DNA from: Anammoximicrobium sp964486845
Lineage (GTDB): Bacteria; Planctomycetota; Planctomycetia; Pirellulales; Pirellulaceae
Assembly: GCA_964486845.1 (NCBI GenBank)
Contig: CAZAQY010000011.1
Location: 1-64,000, forward strand
Direction of reading: 5' to 3'
DNA: 64,000 nucleotides
Below, one piece after another: positions 16,865-26,278 of this stretch. The notes under the pieces were generated by a model. That model worked only from the letters and a program-made list of their open reading frames with translations. It did not search any database and was not told where the DNA came from. Position numbers and translations under genes: made by a program. Each line of letters begins with the position of its first letter. Positions within the stretch are counted from its first letter, which is position 1.

Positions 16865-16976
16865 GCGTCCGTCGAAGTGCGCCCCTCGCAAGGGGGAACC
16901 GTGAACCTGGTCAGGCCGTAACAGGAGCAGCCATAAGCGGTGTACTCTTGTGCGGGGGGCGCTCTTCGGCGGACGC
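16865..16976 (+). ncRNA. ffs: Signal recognition particle RNA, small bacterial (4.5S) type
   Basis: In the gap after infC the motif CTGGTCAGGCCGTAACAGG followed by AGCAGCC (16905-16932) matches the universally conserved Ffh-binding hairpin of SRP RNA: GGU/GCC closing pairs, the CAGG/AGCA internal loop, a short CC/GG stem and an apical loop GUAACA instead of the common GGAA. The flanks pair into a long helix: GCGTCCGTCGAAG and TGCGCCCC at 16865-16885 pair with GGGGCGC and CTTCGGCGGACGC at about 16956-16976. The predicted length, about 112 nt, is normal for the small type lacking an Alu domain. The ends are approximate. Confidence 0.82.
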
Positions 16977-17046
16977 GGTTTCGTGTCTCAAGGCGGGCCG
17001 CAAGCAAGCTGCCGTCGCGGGTGGAGCCGAACCGTGAAGCTGGAAG

Positions 17047-18183
17047 CTACGGGGCGGCCGCGGCAAAGTCGGGCGATCCGGGCTTCTGGTACGGCTTCAA
17101 CGCTTCGAACCGGTATTCGATCTCGGCGATTTCTTCTGGGCTCAGCTCCTGCTCCGAGTAGATGGGCGATGCGGGAATGGTGCCACCAGGCCCGTAGTGA
17201 CGCGAGACCATCGTCTGGAACACGCCGCGCTTCTTCCATAGGTACAACTGGTAGCCGCGCAAGTCGCCGGGATGGGTCCTGCCCAGGTTGATCATGAGCG
17301 CGAATTTGCTGTACGCATCGCGCACGGCGGCGGGATCCGACCCGCTCTTGTGCAATTGCCAGATGCGGGTGAGAACGTCGGCGTAGATGGCTCGCTCGGT
17401 GATCAGTCCTTCCGAGCCGAGCCGCAATTCGTAAAGCCAGCCATACCCGCCGCGGGCGCTGAACACGCGCCGGATCGGCGGTTTGGCCGCGAGCAAGGCA
17501 CGCGTGCGAGCGATGACGTTGCCCGCTTCCTCCTTCACGTAGCCGAAGTTGGGGAAGTCTTTGGCGAGTTCGATCAGCAGGTCTACGGAAGGGATGGGCC
17601 CCTTGTAGGCCACTCCGCCCGTGGTCTGGATAAAGACGGGCCGTTTCGTGACCGCAGCCAGGGCATGCCAGTACTGGCGCAAATCGTTCTCCGTCTTGCC
17701 CGAGTCCGGCGGTCGCGAAATGATCGCCGGCGGCGCCAGTTTCTCGACATGTTCGGCAAACATGAGCATTTCGGCCGTGTCCTTGCCCTGCACCCCCAGG
17801 CACAACGCCGTCGTGCTCAGCTTGCGCGCCGTCCTGGCGAGCACCTCCATGCCCTCGAGCTTTTCGCCGGTCGTAAGCAGATCGACGCTGTCGCCCGACT
17901 GTGGCCAGATCATGCCCGGACAACCGCACCAGTCGACGTAGCAGGCCGACTTGGCCAGCGCGTCGAAGTCCACGGCGCCCGCTGCGGTAAAGGGGGTCGA
18001 TAGAATCAGAAACGGTCCTTGAATCCTCGGGTCCGCCCCACCCGCGCCGGCGCCAGATGCGTTGTCAAAAGCGTTCGCAGCGTGCGCTGGTCGCCGAAAC
18101 CAAGCCGCGGTGATCGCGCCCGATGCGCCAGCGGTCGCAACTTGGAGCATCCGCCGCCGCGTAATTTGCCTGTCTGTAGACAT
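17047..18183 (-). CDS. Tat-exported dihydrodipicolinate synthase/NAL family protein
   Basis: This 378-aa member of the DHDPS/N-acetylneuraminate lyase aldolase family begins at ATG 18183, which has GGAGG six bases upstream and yields a twin-arginine signal (ITRRRMLQVATAG, residues 6-18). The aldolase barrel follows from about residue 55: GPFLILSTPFTAAGAVDFDAL at the N-terminal strand and GYVKEEAGN with the presumed Schiff-base lysine. The substrate is unknown; an exported location argues against lysine biosynthesis and for sugar-acid breakdown, as in other Tat-tagged planctomycete catabolic enzymes. It is the first of a group of exported carbohydrate-related proteins that extends to about 36 kb. 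Confidence 0.85.
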   Translation of the reverse strand: MSTDRQITRRRMLQVATAGASGAITAAWFRRPAHAANAFDNASGAGAGGADPRIQGPFLILSTPFTAAGAVDFDALAKSACYVDWCGCPGMIWPQSGDSVDLLTTGEKLEGMEVLARTARKLSTTALCLGVQGKDTAEMLMFAEHVEKLAPPAIISRPPDSGKTENDLRQYWHALAAVTKRPVFIQTTGGVAYKGPIPSVDLLIELAKDFPNFGYVKEEAGNVIARTRALLAAKPPIRRVFSARGGYGWLYELRLGSEGLITERAIYADVLTRIWQLHKSGSDPAAVRDAYSKFALMINLGRTHPGDLRGYQLYLWKKRGVFQTMVSRHYGPGGTIPASPIYSEQELSPEEIAEIEYRFEALKPYQKPGSPDFAAAAP

Positions 18184-18394
18184 GGTGTACCTCCGCTGGT
18201 GAGTGATCTGGACTGTGCTGTCCGCCGGCGGTCCTGATCTTAGCAGGTTGGCAGCGGGACTCAAAGCGGTCGCGCAGTCCACATGCCTGTGAACGACGAT
18301 GGCGGCGAAATCCAGGATCTGGTTTTCCAGGAGCGTCCCGGCCTGACGGCGCTACCAGGGTCTGATCCAGAGATTGGCCCAGCGGACGGCTAAC

Positions 18395-21300
18395 TCAGAA
18401 CCGTATCAGGTAGCGGAACGCCCGGCTGTCCGTCTTCCACCGCACGAGCGGGCCGTCCTGCTCCGGTGCGACCGGGGCCAGCGGGTGGCCGTCGAGATCT
18501 TGGGCCACCATCTCCCGCACCTTCGCAGCGGGGGCGCCCAGCTGATCGAGCCGGAGTTGGACTTGGAAGCTCTCGGAGTCAGGCAAGGGCATTAGTTCCC
18601 ATTCGGTGTTGGGGGCATAGCGCAGGCGGAAGGCGCCGGTCGTGGCGACGGGGCCGAAATCCACCAGCTTGCCGGCCGTGTTCAGCCGTGCTTGACGCTC
18701 GGCCAGTCCTGGGTCCGGCGGTTCGGGTTTCCAGGTGATGGCGCCGGCCGCGTCGGCGGTTACGGTCCCGCAGCGAGCGCGGCCCGTGCCGTCGGTGGGG
18801 CCGGACAACCGCAGCCGGGCGCCGCCGGAACCGGGATGATAGAAGCCGGTGCGCACCGCAAACGTCGCGGGCAGCTTGACGCCGGCGGGCAGGGTGACGG
18901 TGCAGGTGCCTTCCGCGGTGCCTGCGGCGGCGAGTTTCGCGGCGTCGTACTTCGTCCCGCCCTGGAACACGATGCCCTCGCCCTCCGTGTTCTTCTCGTT
19001 CACAAAGTGCAGGAAGGCCACGTAGCCTGGAGGCAGAGGCTGCAGCACTCGCCATTGCACGCGCAGTTGGAGCTTGCCTTTGCCGAGATCCTCGCAGCCC
19101 GCGACGGTCGGTTCGATCACGCCGCGCTGGTCGGCCAGTTCCGGCCGCGCGTCGGCCAGCAGCGTGTGGCCGTGCTGGGCAAAGCCCGCGATCACGCCGT
19201 CGCGGCGGGTGACCATCGCAGTCGCCTGTCCCGCTTGGGCCACGAATCCGTAGGGCGGAAGCGTTTGGCCGCCAACCTGCCAATCGGTCCGGCCGCGGTT
19301 GGCGATCACCTGCGCGCCGCCGGCGAAACGGACGATCTGGCGGTGGATGTCGTCGCCGGCGAACTCGTGCGACAGCATCTCGCGGCGTGCCAATTCGGCG
19401 CACACGTCGTGCAACAGCCAGTACGTCATCACGGCGCGGCGGGAGAACGGGCCGTCGCACATCGGGTTGCGGCCGCCCAGCACGGTCATGTTCAGGTAGT
19501 CGTCGCTCGCGTAGCCGTGCAACGTCAGGTCGTGCTGTTCGCCGGAGTACCGGTGTCCCAGCCCGCCCGCCAGCAGCACGAACGCACCGTGGCTGGCCAT
19601 ATCGTGCCACGGCACCCGCTCCGCGTCGCCGGCTTCCATCCCCCACGCGAATCGCCACTGGCCGGGGATCCAGCCCATGTGGTCCGACTGGGCCGCGTCC
19701 AGATGGCCGATCAGCGCGTCGTGGCCCGCTTCGCTGATCATCGGCGCGTTGTCGCCCAGCACCGCGCGGATGCGGTCGAACGCCGCGCTCCAGCGTTCGG
19801 CGCAGATCGTCTTGGGATAGAACCGGCCCGCTCGATCGCGAAAATCCACCGGCGCCATGGCGCTGAACACGTCCACGAAATACGACGTGGGGGCGATGTG
19901 GGTCTTGACCAACTGCAGGTTCCGCTCCAGCCACGGTTGGAACGCGGTCGGCAGCCAACGGTAGCTCTGCGCCTGGCGGCCCTTGTTCAACCACGCCGCC
20001 TGCGGCGTGCCGTCGGCGTTGAAGATGATGTGGTCGTAGGAATAGCCCTCGGCGTCGGGATAGAAGTCGATGTAGTTGTCGTGCGGGCAGAACAGGATGC
20101 CGTGGCGGCGGCAAGCGGCGACCATGGCCTGGAACTGGTCGACGTTGCCCGCGGGCGGATAGATGTCGGGCAGCCGGTAGTCGTAGCCCCAGCGTTGCCA
20201 GACGTGCTTGACGAAGACCGCGTCGGTCAGACCATAGCGGGCTGCGAGTTCGATTCCGTCCGCTGCATTCTGGTAGTCGCCGTTCCATTGGTCCAAGCAG
20301 ATCTTGCCCAGGATATTCTCGACCCCGGGGGCGGGGCGAAAGTCGGCGATCGGGCGATAGGCCCGCGCCGCAGCAAAGGCGCCGCGCGACGACGGCAGCA
20401 GAGTCAGCGTCGCGTCGTGGTGTGTGCGCAACGCACACACCCGAGCGTCCGGGTCCACGCGCAACAGATCGGGAAACACGTCGCACGCCTGCAGCAAGGA
20501 GATGCCGTTGGCGAAGTCCAGGCCGGCGTGCCGCGTCGAGAGTTGAAAGCCGTTGGCGTGCAAATCGAACTTGGCGGGATTCTCGATCACGTTGCCGAAG
20601 CCGGCATACACGCGCCGCACCCGGTCCGACGCCGGCCCGATGGCCAGCACCGTAAATCGCGGCTCGCCCCGCAGGTCGCGGGTGGCATCGGGCATCGAGA
20701 AGGCGACTCGCAGCGCGCCGTGCTCGGCCCCAATGCGTGCCTGGGCGCGCACCGTCTGATCGCCTTTCAGCAGCCGATGCACCACCGTGCCGGCGCCCTC
20801 GGCGAACTGTTCTTCCAGGCCCTCACACACCAGCCCGCTGCCGCTCGCGGCTAGCGGCGTGCCGTCCACCTCGATCGTGAAGCCCTCGAACGCCAGCTCG
20901 CGCCGACCGTCGGCAAAGGCCAGCCAGGCGTCCGCCAGCCCGTTCGGGCCTGGGACCAGGGCCACACCATGCACACCTGCGTCGCTCTCCAGCCGCCAGG
21001 TCCAATCGCGTTTCCCGCCCTGAAGCGCCTCGCGCGCCCCGGCCAATGCCGAATCGAGCCGCGCCGCGCGTTGAGCGTCCGGCTCGGGTTCCGGCCGCGG
21101 GCCAACCCAGATCGCCGGCGTGGCCCAGAATGCGGAATCGCACGACGTGTTGTGCTTGGGCCCCGGGCCGGTCACCAGTCGCAGCGTGATCTCCTGGCCC
21201 GCCCAGGCCGACAAATCCACGCGCGCGGGCTCCCACTGCTTGGCCGCCGAGAAACGCGAGAACAACTCCTGCCAAGCATCGCCCGCGCTGGCTTGGACCC

Positions 21301-22093
21301 GGAACTCGACGCCGTCGCTGGCGCCCTCGCGTTTCAAGTCGCTATCGCGGATCGCGGTGGCGAACTCCAGCACCAGCGGCTTCACCGGCGGCAAGGCGAT
21401 GCGCCAGTCCAGCTGCGCGTCGCCCCAGCCCGTACGGTACGGCGGGTGGACGTTGATCGCCCGCCGGCGCTCCCCGCGGTCGACTTCCGTGAGCCCCACC
21501 GAGCAGCCGGTGGCCGCGTCGCTGCCCAGCCAGTCGGCGGGTTGCGTCACGGGCGGCTGGTCGTGAACGGCGATGCGGGCTTGGAAGCGGGTGGCCACGT
21601 CCAGCCGCAGCGGGCCTCGCCGCGGCGCCTGCCACGGCTGCGCGGCGCCGGCGCTCGGTTTGGCTTTCGCGACGGCCTCGCGGGCCACGGACAGGATCAG
21701 GATCGCATGCGCGGCCGCCTGTGCCGGGCCGGACCCGAACTCGGCCCGCGCGTGGACCGGATACAGGGCGGCGTACGAGTCCGCAGCGGGTACCACGTTG
21801 AACGGCACCACCTGCGAGCCTTTCGGCGCCAGCGAAAAGGCCCGCTCGGCCTCGCCTTCCGCCCGCCAGCCGTCGACGCCCCACATGCGCACCGTACCGG
21901 CCAGCGGCGAGTCGCCGGCGTTGGTCAGCGTGATCGGGACGGCGATCGGCTTGTCCAACGCCCGGATCTCGCCCGGATCGGCGATGCGAATCGTGAGCGG
22001 TCCGGCGGCATCCGCCGGCGGATTGAAGGCCCACGCGGTGGCCTGTACTGCGAACAAACCGGCGAGCAAGAAAAGGGGCAGGATTCGTTTCAT
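18395..22093 (-). CDS. Very large secreted glycoside-hydrolase-like protein
   Basis: This is a 1232-aa exported protein. ATG 22093 is preferred over the longer frame: it follows GAGGAGG and starts a clean signal peptide (1-22, ending ATAWA). Residues about 30-420 contain beta-sandwich-like segments and a region resembling a galactose-binding or concanavalin module. The middle (about 610-900) resembles a TIM-barrel hydrolase: ENILGKICLDQWNGDYQNA, HGILFCPHDNYIDFYPD, SYFVDVFSAMAPVDF and PMISEAGHDALIGHLD, similar in order to DUF5696/GH101-type enzymes. The C-terminus has further beta modules. Catalytic residues cannot be assigned with confidence, though D in YFVDVFSA and E in ISEAGHD are candidates. 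It is likely a polysaccharide- or glycoprotein-degrading enzyme at the cell surface or periplasm. Confidence 0.75.
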   Translation of the reverse strand: MKRILPLFLLAGLFAVQATAWAFNPPADAAGPLTIRIADPGEIRALDKPIAVPITLTNAGDSPLAGTVRMWGVDGWRAEGEAERAFSLAPKGSQVVPFNVVPAADSYAALYPVHARAEFGSGPAQAAAHAILILSVAREAVAKAKPSAGAAQPWQAPRRGPLRLDVATRFQARIAVHDQPPVTQPADWLGSDAATGCSVGLTEVDRGERRRAINVHPPYRTGWGDAQLDWRIALPPVKPLVLEFATAIRDSDLKREGASDGVEFRVQASAGDAWQELFSRFSAAKQWEPARVDLSAWAGQEITLRLVTGPGPKHNTSCDSAFWATPAIWVGPRPEPEPDAQRAARLDSALAGAREALQGGKRDWTWRLESDAGVHGVALVPGPNGLADAWLAFADGRRELAFEGFTIEVDGTPLAASGSGLVCEGLEEQFAEGAGTVVHRLLKGDQTVRAQARIGAEHGALRVAFSMPDATRDLRGEPRFTVLAIGPASDRVRRVYAGFGNVIENPAKFDLHANGFQLSTRHAGLDFANGISLLQACDVFPDLLRVDPDARVCALRTHHDATLTLLPSSRGAFAAARAYRPIADFRPAPGVENILGKICLDQWNGDYQNAADGIELAARYGLTDAVFVKHVWQRWGYDYRLPDIYPPAGNVDQFQAMVAACRRHGILFCPHDNYIDFYPDAEGYSYDHIIFNADGTPQAAWLNKGRQAQSYRWLPTAFQPWLERNLQLVKTHIAPTSYFVDVFSAMAPVDFRDRAGRFYPKTICAERWSAAFDRIRAVLGDNAPMISEAGHDALIGHLDAAQSDHMGWIPGQWRFAWGMEAGDAERVPWHDMASHGAFVLLAGGLGHRYSGEQHDLTLHGYASDDYLNMTVLGGRNPMCDGPFSRRAVMTYWLLHDVCAELARREMLSHEFAGDDIHRQIVRFAGGAQVIANRGRTDWQVGGQTLPPYGFVAQAGQATAMVTRRDGVIAGFAQHGHTLLADARPELADQRGVIEPTVAGCEDLGKGKLQLRVQWRVLQPLPPGYVAFLHFVNEKNTEGEGIVFQGGTKYDAAKLAAAGTAEGTCTVTLPAGVKLPATFAVRTGFYHPGSGGARLRLSGPTDGTGRARCGTVTADAAGAITWKPEPPDPGLAERQARLNTAGKLVDFGPVATTGAFRLRYAPNTEWELMPLPDSESFQVQLRLDQLGAPAAKVREMVAQDLDGHPLAPVAPEQDGPLVRWKTDSRAFRYLIRF

Positions 22094-22426
22094 CGCAAGG
22101 GACCTCCTCTTCGGGCCAGAACGGAACGGCAGGGAAGGAACGGAGTCTGTACCGCCCACGATTGGACCCGACCGGAGCCGGCCGGGCAAGTCCCGCGCCT
22201 GTGGGTGTCGCGCCAACTCAAAGCCTACCAGGACGGCAACTCGGGTTCTCAACAACTCTGTCAACGAGAGGCTGAATCCCCAAGTTCATGAACTTAACCG
22301 GCTGCGCCGGAACCTACTCCAAGGACAGCCGCAGACACCGGATCAGGCTCGGGAAGAGATACGAGGGCTGGTCCGTCATGAGGCACGCGCGCCAACTTCG
22401 GCAAGCAGAGCCTGTTCGGGTCTGGT
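22094..22426. other. Intergenic region without recognised feature
   Basis: This 333-bp spacer lies between two minus-strand genes. Apart from the ribosome-binding site of the downstream gene at its left end I see no coding frame with protein-like composition, no hairpin longer than about 10 bp and no RNA motif. Confidence 0.5.
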
Positions 22427-23101
22427 TCATTTCATCCGAATGCGGATGCTCTTCCAGTGGGTTTCGGCGCCTTCGCTTTGGATGCCGATCGGGCCTTCGG
22501 TCAACTCGCAGTCGCGGACCGTCGAGACGACGGTCTCGTTGACCTTGATGACCATGTCGCCGCCCTGGACCTCGATCTCCACCTTGTTGAACTGGCCGAC
22601 CGGCTTGAGGACTTTCGCCAGGGCTTGACTGTCAAACGTATGGGTGCATTTGACGTTGCGGGGGATTGGCAGGATGAGGCCCAGTTGCCGGTTGGCTCCC
22701 TGCACCTCGATGCTGCGGGGCCAGACGCCCAGGGCATTCTTGTCGCCGACGTGGATCAGGCAGCCGCTGTTGCCTCGAAACTCCGAGTCGTTCGTCAGTC
22801 CTTCCGGTCTCTTGAAGGCGAACTCGACTTGCAGCGTGTAGTTCTTGTACGAGTTCTCCGTGTACATGTAGCCGGCGGGCTTGCCGCTGCAGATCAGGAT
22901 GCCGTCCTGGACCGTGAAGCTCCCGGCGTTGCCGGCGCCCTCCTTGCCGAAATGGAACTTCCATCCGGAGAGGTCCTTGGCGTTGAAAAGGGTGGTCCAA
23001 CCCTGTTCGGTGTCCTCCTGGCCGGGCAGCAGGTTCGGCGCGGCGAGGATGACGGCGAGAATCGGAACCGGCACGCATGCGATTCGACGGGACTTCTTCA
23101 T
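22427..23101 (-). CDS. DUF1080 family protein (3-keto-disaccharide hydrolase-like)
   Basis: This is a 224-aa secreted DUF1080 protein. ATG 23101 follows CCAGGAGAAAC and gives a signal peptide to about residue 27. The concanavalin-like beta-sandwich has the family signatures GWTTLFNAKDLSGWKFH near 34-50, SEFRGNSGCLIHVGD near 110-124 and GPIGIQSEGAETHWKSIRIR at the end. Some DUF1080 proteins hydrolyse 3-keto-glycosides, acting after Gfo/Idh/MocA-type dehydrogenases oxidise the sugar at C3. A Gfo/Idh/MocA gene starts 216 bp away on the other strand, which fits that pairing. The substrate is unknown. Confidence 0.92.
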   Translation of the reverse strand: MKKSRRIACVPVPILAVILAAPNLLPGQEDTEQGWTTLFNAKDLSGWKFHFGKEGAGNAGSFTVQDGILICSGKPAGYMYTENSYKNYTLQVEFAFKRPEGLTNDSEFRGNSGCLIHVGDKNALGVWPRSIEVQGANRQLGLILPIPRNVKCTHTFDSQALAKVLKPVGQFNKVEIEVQGGDMVIKVNETVVSTVRDCELTEGPIGIQSEGAETHWKSIRIRMK

Positions 23102-23316
23102 GTCGTTTCTCCTGGAAGCTGAGATTGTCCAACGCACTGGGCTGCAGCATAGCCGATTGGGGAGCGGACGCAATACGTCCGGCCTGCCGGGGGCATCTTG
23201 CGTGCCTCGCCGCGCTCCGCTAAAGTCGCGCCATGGCCGATTGACGCAAGGATCGGTAAATCAACCACCGTCACGATTTCACCGTCGCCATTCCCCAACT
23301 GCAAGGAGCCTTTCCG

Positions 23317-24636
23317 ATGTCCATGCTGATTTCCCGCCGTGACATGCTCCGGAGCGCGGCCGTCGCCGCCGGCGTTTGGACCACCTCCGGCCACTCGATC
23401 CGGGCGCAGAGCAAATCGCCGAACGAAAGACTGAACGTCGCCGGCATCGGGATCGGCGGCCGGGGCGCCGCCGACGTCGGCGGCGCCGCGCACGAGAACA
23501 TCGTGGCGCTGTGCGATGTCGACGAGCAGCGCGGCGGCAAGACGTTCGAGCAGCATCCCCAAGCCAAACGGTACAAGGATTTCCGCAAGCTGCTGGACGA
23601 AATGCACGGCCAGATCGATGCGGTCGTGGTCGGCACGCCCGATCACACCCACGCGGTGGCGGGCGTCATGGCGATGAAACTGGGCAAGCACTGCTACTGC
23701 GAGAAGCCGCTGACGCACAGCGTCTACGAGGCGCGGATGATGGCCCAGGTCGCGCGCGAGAACAAGCTCGTCACGCAAATGGGCACCCAGATCCACGCGG
23801 GCGCCAATTACCGGCGGGCGGTCGAACTGGTCAAGTCCGGCGCGATCGGGCCGGTGCGCGAGGTACACGTCTGGCTGGGCGCAAACTTCAAGGGGCCGCC
23901 CACGCCCACCGACGTGCAGCAACCGGACGCGCCGACCGACCGGCCGCCGGTGCCGCCGACGCTGGACTGGGACCTGTGGCTGGGGCCGGCAGCCGAACGG
24001 CCGTACAACCCGGTCTACGTGCCCGGCCGATGGCGCGGCTGGTGGAATTTCGCGAACGGGACGCTCGGGGATTTCTTCTGCCACTATTGCGACCTGGCGT
24101 TCTGGGCGCTGGATCTGCGCCATCCCACCACCGTCGAGGCGCAAGGGCCGGTGCATCCGGAGAGCGCCGCCCGCTGGACGATCGCCCGGCACGAATTCCC
24201 AGCTCGCGGCGAGCTGCCGCCGGTCGTGCTGACCTGGTACAACGGCGGAGGCTATCCGGCGCTGGTCAAGGAAAAGCCAATTCCGCAATGGGGCAGTGCC
24301 GTGCTGTTCCTTGGAGAAAAAGGGATGCTGATCGCCGACTACGGCAAACACCAGTTGCTGCCCGAAGACCAATTCCGGGATTTCCGGCGACCCGACCCGT
24401 TCATTCCCGATTCCATCGGCCACCATCGCGAGTGGACCGAAGCCTGCAAGACCGGCGGGCCCACGACCTGCAACTTCGAGTACTCGGGCGCGCTGACCGA
24501 AGCCGCGTTGCTGTCCAATGTCGCCCTCCGCGTCGGCCGGAAGCTCACCTGGGACGCCGCCAACTTGAAAGCCGCCGGCTGTCCGGAAGCAGACGCCTTC
24601 CTCCGCCGCGAATACCGCCAGGGCTGGACCCTGTAG
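23317..24636 (+). CDS. Tat-exported Gfo/Idh/MocA family oxidoreductase
   Basis: This is a 439-aa NAD(P)-dependent sugar dehydrogenase-type protein with a twin-arginine signal (ISRRDMLRSAAVAAG, 5-19). The Rossmann domain has GIGIGGRG (44-50), a beta-strand ending IVALCDVDE (62-70), the GTPDHTHA loop (106-113) and the catalytic-cofactor motif EKP (129-131). The C-terminal alpha/beta domain contains GRWRGWWNFANGTLGDFFCHYCDLAFWAL, typical of the planctomycete exported group. It is divergent from the DUF1080 gene and precedes a ceramidase-like gene on the same strand. Exported members likely bring their cofactor folded, as in glucose-fructose oxidoreductase. The natural substrate is unknown. Confidence 0.94.
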   Translation: MSMLISRRDMLRSAAVAAGVWTTSGHSIRAQSKSPNERLNVAGIGIGGRGAADVGGAAHENIVALCDVDEQRGGKTFEQHPQAKRYKDFRKLLDEMHGQIDAVVVGTPDHTHAVAGVMAMKLGKHCYCEKPLTHSVYEARMMAQVARENKLVTQMGTQIHAGANYRRAVELVKSGAIGPVREVHVWLGANFKGPPTPTDVQQPDAPTDRPPVPPTLDWDLWLGPAAERPYNPVYVPGRWRGWWNFANGTLGDFFCHYCDLAFWALDLRHPTTVEAQGPVHPESAARWTIARHEFPARGELPPVVLTWYNGGGYPALVKEKPIPQWGSAVLFLGEKGMLIADYGKHQLLPEDQFRDFRRPDPFIPDSIGHHREWTEACKTGGPTTCNFEYSGALTEAALLSNVALRVGRKLTWDAANLKAAGCPEADAFLRREYRQGWTL

Positions 24637-24641
24637 AAAAA

Positions 24642-24745
24642 GGCGAACGGCCGGCGTCAGCCCGCCGATTTCGTTCCATACTGTACGACAAGGAGGATCT
24701 GTCGGCAGAGCCGACAGGCCGCCGGGCTGACGCCGGCCGTTCGCC
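24642..24745. repeat. Perfect 23-bp inverted repeat element, nested hairpin
   Basis: GGCGAACGGCCGGCGTCAGCCCG at 24642-24664 (23 bp) is exactly mirrored at 24723-24745. Between the arms is a second hairpin, CTGTCGGC/GCCGACAG, around 24709-24727. It begins 6 bp after the stop codon of the upstream oxidoreductase. There is no T-tract, so a dispersed palindromic element is favoured over a simple terminator. Confidence 0.85.
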
Positions 24746-24800
24746 CGGATTTGTGCCACGTGTGAGTAGAAGCAGCCGTCTATTTCGAAAGGAGCTTTGC

Positions 24801-26267
24801 ATGAAAAGGTCGTCGCTCAGCGCCGCATTCCAGTGGATGATCGGCGGATTGTTTGTCTGGTTCGTATTTCCGGCTCTGGTGTGCGGCGCCGAGCTGCAGG
24901 TCGGCGCCGCCTCGGTCGACATTACGCCGAACAAAGCCGTGGCCCTGTGGGGGCAGTTCGGCCTGCGGCTTTCGACGAAACCGGATACGCCGCTGACGGC
25001 CAACGTGGTCGCGCTGCAGTCCGGGGACGCACGGACCACCTTCGTCTCGCTGGACCTCCTGCAGTTGCCGGAAGTCTTCGTCCAAGCGATCCGCGATACC
25101 GCGGCGAAGAAGGACGCTTCGATCGACGTTCAACACATGGTGCTGACCGCCACGCACACGCATACCGCCCCCGTCCTGTGGCCGGGAACGCCGGGCATTC
25201 CGGTCAACGACCAGACGATGACCGTCGAAGAGACCATCACCTATCTGGCCGACAAGATCAGCGATGGCATCGTGGCGGCCTGGAAGAACATCGCGCCGGG
25301 AAAGATGGCGTATGGGCTGGACCGGAACAGCATCGGCTTCGGCCGCCGGGCCGTGTATGCGAACGGTTCGGCGCAGATGTACGGCAACACGAACCGCCCG
25401 GATTTCGTCAACCTGGAAGGCATGGACGACGACGATGTGGGGTCCATTTTCTTTTTCGATCAGCTGGACAACCTGAAGGCAGTCATCGTCAACGTCGCCT
25501 GCCCGTCCCAGGTGGTGGAAGCCCAATCCTCGATCAACGCGGACTATTGGCTTCCGGTTCGCGAAAACTTGAAGGCCCGCTACGGCGAAGGCATTGTCGT
25601 TCTGGGCTGGGGAGCTGCGGCCGGGGACATGTCCCCGCGCCCGCTGCTGCACAAGGCCGCCAACGCGCGGATGCGCTCGCTGCGCGGCATCAACGAAATG
25701 CAGGAGCTGGCTCGGCGGATCGACCTTTCCGTCAGCCAAACGTTCGACGCGGCCCAGAAGGAGAAGTATGCCGACCCGGTTCTGAAACACGTCGCCGTGA
25801 CGCTGCAATTGCCGTTGAACAAGATTTCCGAAGCGCAGTACCAGGAAGCCCTTGCAGCGTACAACAAAGTCATGGACCAGGTGGAAAAGGACCCGTCTTG
25901 CGAGCCGCGAGTCGCCTTTATGGCCAGGGATTGGCATCACGGGGTCGTGAAACGCTACGAGCAATTGCAGAAGAACCCGGACGCGACGTATCCGGTCGAG
26001 ATTCACGTCGTCCGGTTGGGCGACGTGGCGATCTGCTCCAATCCGTTTGAACTGTACTGCGAATACGGCATCCGCATCAAAGCCCGGTCGAAGGCGACGC
26101 AGACGTTCATTCTCCAGATGTCCGGATTCGGCAGCTACTTGCCCACCGCCCGCGCCCAGGCCGCCGGTTCGTATTCGGCCATTCCGCAGAGCAACCTCAT
26201 CGGTCCGGAAGGCGGGCAGATGCTGGTCGATAGGACCGTTGAGATCATTGATGAACTGTGGAAGTAG
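24801..26267 (+). CDS. Neutral/alkaline ceramidase-like amidase, secreted
   Basis: This 488-aa protein resembles the N-terminal catalytic domain of neutral ceramidases (PF04734 type), zinc amidohydrolases widespread in planctomycetes. ATG 24801 follows AAAGGAG; the signal peptide covers about 1-30. Family features are GAASVDITPN (35-44), a beta-strand with FVSLDLLQLP (81-90) and the metal motif ATHTHTAP with H119 and H121. GWGAAAGDMSPRP (about 270) corresponds to the nucleophile-loop region. The actual substrate may be another N-acyl compound or sugar amide. The next gene starts 11 bp downstream, so they are probably co-transcribed. Confidence 0.85.
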   Translation: MKRSSLSAAFQWMIGGLFVWFVFPALVCGAELQVGAASVDITPNKAVALWGQFGLRLSTKPDTPLTANVVALQSGDARTTFVSLDLLQLPEVFVQAIRDTAAKKDASIDVQHMVLTATHTHTAPVLWPGTPGIPVNDQTMTVEETITYLADKISDGIVAAWKNIAPGKMAYGLDRNSIGFGRRAVYANGSAQMYGNTNRPDFVNLEGMDDDDVGSIFFFDQLDNLKAVIVNVACPSQVVEAQSSINADYWLPVRENLKARYGEGIVVLGWGAAAGDMSPRPLLHKAANARMRSLRGINEMQELARRIDLSVSQTFDAAQKEKYADPVLKHVAVTLQLPLNKISEAQYQEALAAYNKVMDQVEKDPSCEPRVAFMARDWHHGVVKRYEQLQKNPDATYPVEIHVVRLGDVAICSNPFELYCEYGIRIKARSKATQTFILQMSGFGSYLPTARAQAAGSYSAIPQSNLIGPEGGQMLVDRTVEIIDELWK

Positions 26268-26278
26268 GATGGACGGAC

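Noticed and set aside
18692..20854. A 720-codon plus-strand frame inside the 1232-aa secreted protein
   Set aside because: It is a mirror of the coding strand with Arg/Ala/Val bias and no domain; the minus-strand gene has signal peptide and coherent motifs.
23098..24759. A 553-codon minus-strand frame over the Gfo/Idh/MocA gene
   Set aside because: It has no start context and no motif, whereas the plus strand carries Tat signal, GIGIGG and EKP.
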